Shown piece after piece: positions 1 through 5,105 of a stretch of 6,460 nucleotides of DNA (positions are counted from its first letter, which is position 1; each line of letters begins with the position of its first letter). The DNA lies in the NCBI GenBank assembly GCA_024638545.1, contig JAHEKD010000096.1, positions 1-6,460 of the forward strand, written 5' to 3'. A program made the translations under genes and the position numbers. The notes below the pieces were generated by a model, which was given only the letters and a program-made list of their open reading frames with translations, was not told the DNA's origin and made no database searches. Source of the stretch: Gammaproteobacteria bacterium. GTDB taxonomy: Bacteria; Pseudomonadota; Gammaproteobacteria; Arenicellales; JAHEKD01.

Positions 1-55
1 AAATCCAAAAATCAAATTCAATCACGCTCATTATCGAGAAATATACCGAGTATCT

Positions 56-82
56 GAATTAAGTATTGTGTCCCCGGAATTA
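56..82. repeat. Short GAATTA-flanked motif, possible dispersed repeat
   Basis: The sequence GAATTA occurs at 56-61 and again at 77-82, enclosing AGTATTGTGTCCCCG. The unit resembles a short motif I recall as dispersed in proteobacterial genomes, in some cases beside IS200-like/REP-associated Y1 transposases; this is memory, not a search. The motif overlaps the last codon of the exported-protein gene: the TAA stop at 80-82 is part of the second GAATTA. It could therefore be a small dispersed repeat that landed at the gene's 3' end, or chance. Confidence 0.35.
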
Positions 83-784
83 ACCCATGCAGTTGTCTGG
101 GAAGTTTCCGCTAAACGCCGAGAAATGATCGACGCCACCCACTCCCGGAGTAAGGCCATGGGTGATGTAATCGGGATGGCTGACGATGGTGATGCCGGCC
201 GAGGTGTTGCGCACGACTAGCGGCAAGCCTGTCTTGGGATCAGTCTTCTGTAGACTCGCGGCCATGCTCGGATGGACCGGGTACTGGCGCATCCAGAAGC
301 CCCCGACCCTGTTCATGCCCTGCATGGCCAGGCCACCGACCACCGGGGTGGTGTAGGGTTGCAGAATCTCGTAGTCGAGTTTGATTTCGACGCTGCCGTC
401 GCCTTCGTCATCAGTCACAATAGCGTTCACGTCAAGGCCAATGCCATTAGTGACGCCATCTGTGATCGCCATCGCCGGCAATACAGCCTGTACCCCAGAC
501 TCTGTGGGAAAATCAATCGGCAAGGTATTGTCGGGTCGAGTCCGAAAATCGATCCAGATCGTGTAGAGCGTCTGCTTTAACGCACCTGACAGCTTGACCT
601 TAAGCTGCGACCTATCTTTGATGTCAACCTGTGCCTTCGCTGTGTTAGGATGACCAGCGGCAGGTTCAAGCTTGTACTTGCACTCGACGCCAGGTTTGTT
701 GCCGGCACCTGCCGTTGAGGTAATAAAAAAGGTTGCGAGCAAAGATGCCGCTATATAAGCAAAGCGCTGTCTATTGAATTGCAT
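80..784 (-). CDS. Exported protein of unknown function, about 234 aa
   Basis: This appears to be the only intact gene in the window. The start at 784 is chosen over a longer open frame reaching 898 because an AGAGGT ribosome site lies six bases upstream and because the product then begins with a textbook signal peptide: basic MQFNRQR, a hydrophobic stretch to about residue 23, and an AGA cleavage site near residue 27. The mature protein should be periplasmic or secreted. It has one cysteine near its start (about residue 35) and one three residues from its end (C232), which could form a disulfide joining the two termini. A beta-rich middle (TLYTIWIDF, GDGSVEIKLDYEIL) is followed by a histidine-bearing tail with HPDYITHG and GGVDHFSAFSG, near residues 203-227. 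The pattern recalls small secreted beta-sandwich domains, but I do not recognise a family. The histidines could bind a metal; that is inference. The stop overlaps the motif at 56-82. Confidence 0.8.
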   Translation of the reverse strand: MQFNRQRFAYIAASLLATFFITSTAGAGNKPGVECKYKLEPAAGHPNTAKAQVDIKDRSQLKVKLSGALKQTLYTIWIDFRTRPDNTLPIDFPTESGVQAVLPAMAITDGVTNGIGLDVNAIVTDDEGDGSVEIKLDYEILQPYTTPVVGGLAMQGMNRVGGFWMRQYPVHPSMAASLQKTDPKTGLPLVVRNTSAGITIVSHPDYITHGLTPGVGGVDHFSAFSGNFPDNCMG

Positions 785-790
785 GATCAG

Positions 791-796
791 ACCTCT
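791..796 (-). promoter_or_regulatory. Ribosome binding site AGAGGT
   Basis: AGAGGT lies six bases before the ATG at 784 on the minus strand. It decides the start of the exported-protein gene, because the upstream in-frame ATG at 898 has no such site and would add 38 residues in front of the signal peptide. Confidence 0.7.
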
Positions 797-844
797 ATGA
801 TATTGTCTAGTTGTAAAGCGGGGTGCAGTAAAAGCAGCACTCGT

Positions 845-873
845 TTTATGAATAATCCAGGTGACAGTGAAAA
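845..873 (-). promoter_or_regulatory. Weak sigma-70-like promoter candidate
   Basis: On the minus strand TTTTCA (868-873) and CATAAA (845-850) are separated by 17 bases, each matching four of six bases of the -35 and -10 consensus. It is placed about 60 bases before the exported-protein start. The match is poor and AT-rich sequence yields such pairs by chance. Confidence 0.22.
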
Positions 874-898
874 CTGTTGAATCGATGAAAACCGACAA

Positions 899-1087
899 AT
901 CTGCGCACTATTGTTACCCCTATATATTAATGTAGGAAAGGAATGCCCTGACAGACATCGGGAACCTAGCACATGCCTGTGCCGCTGGCCAATGCGAGCC
1001 CGACATTCACTCGAGAGCCATATGATACAGGCGGAGTGATCTGGATATCACTAAATTAAATAATATTAATAAACCAAGACACAACAT
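899..1087. other. Intergenic spacer between FG-GAP remnant and exported gene
   Basis: I see no supported gene here. Positions 1052-1075 are AT-rich (runs of A and T with AATATTAATAA). A short minus-strand open stretch just beside it reads DIQITPPVSYGSRVNVGLAL and ends in TAG at about 963-971; it could be a scrap of a lost coding sequence, but nothing beyond its composition supports that. Confidence 0.4.
1035..1052. repeat. Small inverted repeat AGTGAT-N6-ATCACT
   Basis: A perfect 6-bp inverted repeat surrounds CTGGAT. The spacing (AGTGA, eight bases, TCACT) is two bases longer than a CRP-type site, so it is not called as one. It lies about 35 bases past the stop of the FG-GAP remnant on the minus strand, with no T-run after it, so it is a poor terminator. 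It could be an operator or chance. Confidence 0.25.
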
Positions 1088-1284
1088 TTATTTGGTATAA
1101 GGTGAGTCACCGCCATCTTGATTATTAGCCGCGGCAGTAATATAAATTTCCCTTATGATTGGTGCGTCGTTGACGTCATTGACGATCACCAGTTCAACTG
1201 GTGTGCAGTTGGGATTAAATCCCACATAGTTTAGCAACTGTATAGTCGATGCGTCTTTGACGACGACACTCACAGCACAATTAA

Positions 1285-1299
1285 CCCGCATTTCTCACC
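1285..1299 (+). repeat. Terminal inverted repeat, left
   Basis: CCCGCATTTCTCACC, directly after TTAA, is the left end of the small mobile element. It is identical to the reverse complement of 1483-1497. Confidence 0.85.
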
Positions 1300-1482
1300 A
1301 CCCTACTACTGCGACGGTCCCTTGCCACGCCCTGTGGGCATTTTACTCGGTCAGGATCCTCGACATAGTGTCAACGATGCCTGTGGGCACTTGTGCCGGC
1401 ACATATGCTGATAACATAATGCCGGCCTTTGGTCGTAAAACCCATACAGGCCGCATCCTTTAACCGTCTCGCGATGAAGTCC

Positions 1483-1497
1483 GGTGAGAAATGCGGG
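1483..1497 (-). repeat. Terminal inverted repeat, right
   Basis: GGTGAGAAATGCGGG, directly before TTAA, is the right end of the element and the exact inverted copy of 1285-1299. Identity stops at the outer edge of the TTAA on each side (A at 1280, A at 1502), as expected for a target duplication. Confidence 0.85.
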
Positions 1498-1916
1498 TTA
1501 AAACTGGAGCGGCTTAACACAGCCAGTTCAGGTCTGCCATTACCGTTTATATCGACCTAGAAAGCCAGATCAATAGGCGTGGTGTTGAGATTGAAGGTTA
1601 GGTTAGATTGCAAGTCTCCGAATAAACTGTCGCGCATTTCAATGAAGCTCGAACCTTCACCAAGAAACACCAGTTGAGGTGCGTTATTACCGTCGATATC
1701 GGCCATCACTTCAAATACGACAGGTTTTCGCTCTGGATAAAAAAACTGATCTGCTGTATCAAGTGGTCATCTTCGGCGACTTTTACCGTCGTGGTGTCCG
1801 CACGCGCCGCTACCTCATGCTCTCGTAATCCCGGGGGTCTGTTCCAGCAGTAAATAATTCTTATAAATCACTGGCCCCGCAATTGTTGCCCCATCGGTCG
1901 TTTCACCGGCATTGAC

Positions 1917-2438
1917 CTAGTCCGGAACAAGTGTTGCATAACAGAGTTTATTGGTTCTGGAAACGAAAACAACATGGTTTGCATCCCGGGCAACACCAAG
2001 CCTTATGTTTTGCGCACCGTACGCACTGCCGCAACTGGAATCATCATCGGTTTCAATCAGGTCCGGTACACCCGCTACCGGCAGTCTGCAAAGCTCGGCC
2101 ACATCCCTCTCGACGTTTGGACAATAGGTTTCGTCTTCTTCATGGGCGTCAGGGGCTCCATAGCCTTCGGGGAATGCCACTTCACGCCGATTATAGGCAA
2201 GCCAGTGGCCGTCGCTGGAAATAGCAGGTACCACACCTGTTGTCAGGGTTTGTTCACCGGGCCCCGCGCCTGGCTGCGCGCCGAAAGTGACGATGGTATG
2301 GCTATCTGGGGCTGTACCAAATGGTTCACATATATAGGTCCCGGTGTTTGCTGCGCTCATCACCAAACCTGCGTTCAACGCAATCCGTGAGCCATTATGG
2401 GAGAGGCCTGGAGGATTGCCATGAATGGTGCTGCTCAC
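1917..2438 (-). CDS. Propeller C-terminal part: three PD40-type blades
   Basis: This 173-codon segment has three strand-turn motifs of the TolB/PD40 type: PGLSHNGSRIALNAG (about residues 9-24), PAISSDGHWLAYNRRE (about 71-86) and LGVARDANHVVFVSRTN near the end. They complete the four blades encoded just upstream, giving seven, the usual number for this fold. The start is a GTG at 2438 overlapping the TGA of the preceding segment (GTGA), with only AGG next to it and no well-spaced ribosome site; a TAG immediately precedes the GTG in this frame. It ends at TAG 1917-1919, after which the same frame stays protein-like. Either it is translated by coupling to the upstream segment, or, more likely, it is one piece of a single gene broken by a one-base shift. 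No signal peptide is visible. Confidence 0.65.
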   Translation of the reverse strand: MSSTIHGNPPGLSHNGSRIALNAGLVMSAANTGTYICEPFGTAPDSHTIVTFGAQPGAGPGEQTLTTGVVPAISSDGHWLAYNRREVAFPEGYGAPDAHEEDETYCPNVERDVAELCRLPVAGVPDLIETDDDSSCGSAYGAQNIRLGVARDANHVVFVSRTNKLCYATLVPD

Positions 2439-3298
2439 CTAAAACTTTGGAGTTCCTGGCTTTGCGGGTGGGCTACAATCAGCGGTTGCCCAGGGGAATC
2501 GGGAACGGGCACAACCTTGAGGTTATAATGAGGCGGATTTTCGATGTCCACGATGTAGCAGTAGACATTGCAGGTGGGTCCAGAATGTTCGCCATGTGTT
2601 TCGGTTTGGTAAGGCGGCATCTCAAGATTGCTGACCTGCAGTCCATCCACTGTTCCTCCGGCATAAAAAGCCAGGGAGCGGCCATCCCCGCTGATGCCCT
2701 GGCTTAAAATCCCGTTACCAAAATGGTTTTGCCTGACGATTTTAAGCACGTCATCGCCTCTCGGGCTTTCGCCTCTCTCGGCAATGGTCAAGATATCCTG
2801 GTGCGGATACCAGTGATCTCGTGTCGCCCCACTGTACCTGTACTGTGTGACAATAAATGAAAGCATCCGGCCATCGCTGGAAATAGCTGGTTTACGGCAT
2901 ACCTGTTTTTCCAGACCCGGCTCCCCGGGCAGTTCAAGCCCCCACGGGGCACGCGGAATAACATTTTCTGCCTTTAGCTGAATTGTCCCTGAGTCGATGT
3001 CGTAAACGTAGAGGCCTGATTTTTCTGCTTCCGTATAGTAGCCCTGATTCGTGAAAACGATCTTGCGCCCGTCGCCGCTAATCTGTGGATGGTAGCAGAC
3101 CAATGCATGGTCACTTCCCCGGGCGAATACCGAGAGCTGGCGGGGCTCGTCATCGTGGTCTTTGTCGTATAACCAGATGGTGGGCATTCCCGAAGGACCG
3201 CGCATGGCAGAAAATACGACCCGGCTGCCCTCATCGCTGATTGAGGGGTATAGATAGTATTGAGCTTCTGTCAGTTGAATTATGTCATAAGTTGCCAT
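2435..3298 (-). CDS. Propeller N-terminal part: four PD40-type blades
   Basis: This 287-codon frame encodes four blades of a TolB-like (PD40/WD40-type) beta-propeller. They are marked by PSISDEGSRVVFSA (about residues 18-31) with IWLYDKD, PQISGDGRKIVFTN (about 71-84) with LYVYDID, PAISSDGRMLSF (about 117-128) with DILTIAERG, and QGISGDGRSLAF (about 179-190). Such propellers usually bind proteins or ligands in the periplasm or outside the cell, yet this product starts directly at MATYDIIQ with no signal peptide. The start at 3298 is supported by AGGTGA four bases upstream and by an in-frame TGA just before it. The frame ends at TGA 2435-2437 with a tail (HPQSQELQSFR) that does not look like a natural propeller end, while the remaining three blades follow in the next frame. 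I infer one original gene running from 3298 to 1088: propeller, linker, FG-GAP-like repeats. Confidence 0.75.
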   Translation of the reverse strand: MATYDIIQLTEAQYYLYPSISDEGSRVVFSAMRGPSGMPTIWLYDKDHDDEPRQLSVFARGSDHALVCYHPQISGDGRKIVFTNQGYYTEAEKSGLYVYDIDSGTIQLKAENVIPRAPWGLELPGEPGLEKQVCRKPAISSDGRMLSFIVTQYRYSGATRDHWYPHQDILTIAERGESPRGDDVLKIVRQNHFGNGILSQGISGDGRSLAFYAGGTVDGLQVSNLEMPPYQTETHGEHSGPTCNVYCYIVDIENPPHYNLKVVPVPDSPGQPLIVAHPQSQELQSFR

Positions 3299-3302
3299 TC
3301 CA

Positions 3303-3309
3303 TCACCTC
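3303..3309 (-). promoter_or_regulatory. Ribosome binding site GAGGTGA
   Basis: GAGGTGA on the minus strand ends four bases before the ATG at 3298 and fixes the propeller start there. No convincing promoter is visible in the AT-rich sequence upstream (3340-3480). Confidence 0.6.
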
Positions 3310-3539
3310 ATCTTCTATTCGCTTTGACTGTTGAGTTTCCGAGATTTGAATCCACCCACCACCACGATTATTTTGATCCTTAGTTTTCGGTAATAAATTC
3401 TATTAACTAAGTAGTTGGGGGGTGCGCCAGATAAATTCAATGACAATAGCAAAAATTATGATTGCTTGAGTTCGTGAATTCAGTCGTTAACTCAGGTCAT
3501 TGAATATCCGTTATTCCTGAATCGATCATAGTCAAGTAG
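3310..3539. other. AT-rich intergenic region, no gene seen
   Basis: All frames are closed at short intervals on both strands. The stretch from about 3370 to 3480 is AT-rich and presumably holds the promoter of the propeller gene, but I cannot pick a site with confidence. The far end (3499-3536) has a short plus-strand open stretch in the same frame as the remnant that begins at 3540, separated from it by a TAG. Confidence 0.4.
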
Positions 3540-3695
3540 CCGCAGCAGCTGCGCTTTTGCAAACGCACGATTAGTCTGTCGTATGAAGGCTTAAACATAG
3601 CTTTCGGCCGTGCCCAGGGTAGTAATGCCAATGTGGGTAGCCCGGTTTATGTGAATGCGTCCAATCCGACTTATTTCAATGTGGTGTTGCCCTGA
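3540..3695 (+). pseudogene. Tail of an unrecognised plus-strand gene
   Basis: This is an open stretch of 51 codons without a plausible start, ending in TGA at 3693-3695. It reads like the C-terminus of a real protein: SLSYEGLNIAFGRAQG, then NANVGSPVYVNASNPTYFNV and VLP. Its codons (GTG, CCG, GCG, GGC) are ordinary, whereas the overlapping minus-strand open frame uses ATA, GGA and CGG, so the plus strand is preferred. A TAG at 3537-3539 precedes it. I do not recognise the family. It is followed by the hairpin at 3704-3740 and then by the sulfatase fragment on the opposite strand, so it is probably the surviving 3' end of a gene that converged with it. Confidence 0.35.
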
Positions 3696-3703
3696 TGGCG
3701 GGG

Positions 3704-3740
3704 TCGGTGACAATTGTGAATAAATCTCATTTGTCACCGA
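3704..3740. terminator. Hairpin between convergent reading frames
   Basis: TCGGTGACAA (3704-3713) and TTGTCACCGA (3731-3740) form a perfect 10-bp stem with a 17-base loop. It sits between the TGA of the plus-strand remnant (3693-3695) and the TGA of the sulfatase fragment on the minus strand (3752-3754), where a bidirectional terminator would be expected. No T-run follows on either strand, so intrinsic termination is uncertain; it may only protect transcript ends. Confidence 0.5.
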
Positions 3741-3751
3741 GCCTTTACTTC

Positions 3752-4408
3752 TCAGGGACAAGCTGCTGCAGCTAAAGGATCATAGCCCTCTGATAGCCAC
3801 ATGCTGTCCATTTCGGCCTCTAATATCGCCTCGGCGGTTATGCCTGTGCCATAAAGATTGACCGATTCCGCCAGGTCGGTCACGTCGTACAGTTCAATAA
3901 CGGGAGTGCCCAGGGCGAAATTCAATCGATAGACCAGCTTGTACGAGCTATCGCGGATGGCGGCCTGGAACATCTGGTTTGAACAACGATCCGTGTACAT
4001 GAATTGGCGTGGAATTCTGGGTAACAGGGGATTGTTGCCCATGAAGCGCAGCAGTGAAACAGAATCTTCTGCTGTCGATGCAACACCGGCAATACCTGCT
4101 ATAGTGGCAAATATATCAACCGTGTTGACCATCATATATTCACGCCGACCCGGACTGCTGATGTAACCCACGCCGGTTGAGGACGGTGCTTCAATGCCGT
4201 GTTCTAAATGATAACCATCGGCAACGATAAACAGTACGCGGATGCCGCCTTCGTAAACTTCCATTTTGTGGCTGTCGGGATTTGTCGAAAACGGTGTTTC
4301 GATACTGGCTGCGTCGGTGCCATTATCACCGATAAAAATCACCGTTGTATTTTCGAGCACATTCATGCTTGAGAGTTCAGACAAAAGCGATTCTATATGA
4401 AAGTTCAT
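3752..4408 (-). pseudogene. Sulfatase (arylsulfatase family), C-terminal half only
   Basis: The 218 codons match the second half of a type I sulfatase, which hydrolyses sulfate esters, usually in the periplasm or outside the cell. Seen directly: the strand TTVIFIGDNG (about 21-30), whose Asp-Asn pair corresponds to calcium ligands in the family; Lys48 followed by YEGGIRV (52-58), the usual substrate-side lysine and loop about 20 residues later; and VNTVDIFATIAGIAGV, the common helix after it. The end, with YKLVYRL and ELYDVTDLAESVNLY, is a normal sulfatase C-terminus. The first half, with the Cys-x-Pro-Ser-Arg site converted to formylglycine, is absent, so this piece cannot be active. Its first ATG overlaps the TGA of the preceding frame (ATGA, 4405-4408) and lacks a well-spaced ribosome site; the in-frame TGA two codons upstream closes the frame. 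A full family member is about 450-550 residues. Confidence 0.85.
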
Positions 4409-5105
4409 GCATCAAGCCAGTAGCCATCCTCCTTTTTGAAATAAACGCAATTAAAGCCAGCCGAGTCTTCAAGTGTGCCGTCCCAGGCACCCATCGACTC
4501 CCAGTCTCCGTCATATAAACCCAGATCGACCGACTCCCAACTGGACCTTGTTCCTCGGCTTGTGAGGGAAAATCACGATCACCCAGCTCGGGCTGAAGAT
4601 GATGGCTGAAGGCAACGTTACCAACGTGATGATGGGACGGTTGATGTGGCTTTTTTGGGGCATCAGGCAGTGCTGTACGTTTTGACCCAGCTGGGTTTAT
4701 TTGTATAATCTCCGCATATTCATTAAAAACGATGGGTAAAAAGCCATCTATTGGTGCTGGATGACTATCCTCTGATTTCCACCAATGGCGCCGCCCCTCT
4801 GAGTAGTCATAATACTTCGGCGTTTCTGCAGCAGGCCACACGCAGCGCATTCCCCAGGGCCAGGAATACCAAACATTCAGGGCGACGATTTCTCCACCAG
4901 GATCAGCATCGCCAAAGCCATTGAAATAGATCGTCCTGCACTTCAGCCGCGTTGGATCATAGCGATAACCCAAATGCTCAAAGTTTCGATCATATCTTGG
5001 CATAAGCTGATGCAGAGTAGAGTCCAAGAGTGGCACACCTTCGCTGATATGCATCTCCCGTGCGTCAAACCGTCCAGGAAGGTAGCAGTCAAAGACCGCC
5101 TTCGT
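4405..5105 (-). pseudogene. Continuation of the long unrecognised gene past a TAG, frameshifted
   Basis: Directly after the TAG at 5106-5108 the same frame stays open: KAVFDCYLPGRFDAREMHIS, then a Trp- and Pro-rich stretch (NVWYSWPWGMRCVWPAAETP). Near 4540-4573 the coding signal moves to another frame, which reads SSWESVDLGLYDGDWESMGA, then FNCVYFKKEDGYWLDA and TGA at 4405-4407. The original frame continues with unconvincing sequence to 4377. A TTTTCCC run at 4566-4572 is the likeliest site of the indel. An independent start at the ATG at 5054 is possible, but GGGAG abuts it with no spacing, so I favour continuity with the upstream part. The family is unknown; the Trp/Tyr/Gly-rich composition would suit a beta-rich or carbohydrate-facing domain, which is only inference. 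Confidence 0.6.

Larger units (their letters stand above)
1281..1501. mobile_element. 213-bp MITE-like element with TTAA target duplication
   Basis: A 19-base sequence, TTAACCCGCATTTCTCACC, at 1281-1299 is repeated perfectly in reverse complement at 1483-1501. Read as TTAA target duplications (1281-1284 and 1498-1501) plus 15-bp terminal inverted repeats, the element itself spans 1285-1497. It holds no credible transposase frame; inside it there is only a 10-base direct repeat, CCTGTGGGCA, at 1331-1340 and 1380-1389. The host FG-GAP gene reads through the junction in one frame if the element and one TTAA are removed (217 bases, which accounts for the frame change between its two sides). It must be mobilised by a transposase elsewhere. 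TTAA targeting is the hallmark of piggyBac elements, to which the bacterial IS1380 group is thought to be related; assigning it to that group is a guess. Confidence 0.85.
1088..1916 (-). pseudogene. FG-GAP-like repeat region, broken by stops, frameshifts and an insertion
   Basis: This stretch continues in frame beyond the TAG at 1917-1919, reading VNAGETTDGATIAGPVIYKN and onward. A shift near the C/G run at 1830-1837 moves it into a second frame (REHEVAARADTTTVKVAEDD). Another shift near 1763-1769 returns it to the first frame with PLDTADQFFYPERKPVVFEV. Then come degenerate repeats of the calcium-loop FG-GAP-like type: DIDGNNAPQLVFLGE, then IEMRDSLFGDL, TPIDLAF, a TAG at 1557-1559, and DINGNGRPELAVLSRSS. 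The 213-bp element at 1285-1497 interrupts the next part, which resumes as VVVKDASTIQLLNYVGFNPN and TPVELVIVNDVNDAP, ending in TAA at 1088. In known proteins such repeats form an extracellular beta-propeller. The third repeat is degenerate at its metal loop. I regard this as the C-terminal part of the same gene as the propeller segments upstream. Confidence 0.75.

Noticed and set aside
272..580. Plus-strand 102-codon ORF opposite the exported-protein gene
   Set aside because: It is antisense to a gene with a signal peptide and ribosome site, and shows no motif of its own.
1035..1052. CRP-type operator
   Set aside because: The half-sites are eight bases apart rather than six, and the site is over 250 bases from the nearest start.
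1088..1291. A 67-codon minus-strand ORF starting inside the mobile element
   Set aside because: Its ATG belongs to the terminal inverted repeat; the rest is the continuation of the interrupted FG-GAP-like gene, so it is not an independent gene.
1257..1463. A 68-codon plus-strand ORF across the mobile element
   Set aside because: It starts outside the element, crosses its left end, has no recognisable motif and no ribosome site, and does not resemble a transposase.
1974..2707. Overlapping plus-strand ORFs of 97-138 codons opposite the propeller
   Set aside because: They are antisense to clear propeller blade motifs and their translations are rich in Arg, His and Cys without domain features; they are shadows.
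3541..3557. Rho-independent terminator (CGCAG-CAG-CTGCG followed by CTTTT)
   Set aside because: The stem is only five pairs, the T-run is four, and on the plus strand it would fall inside the open stretch of the gene remnant.
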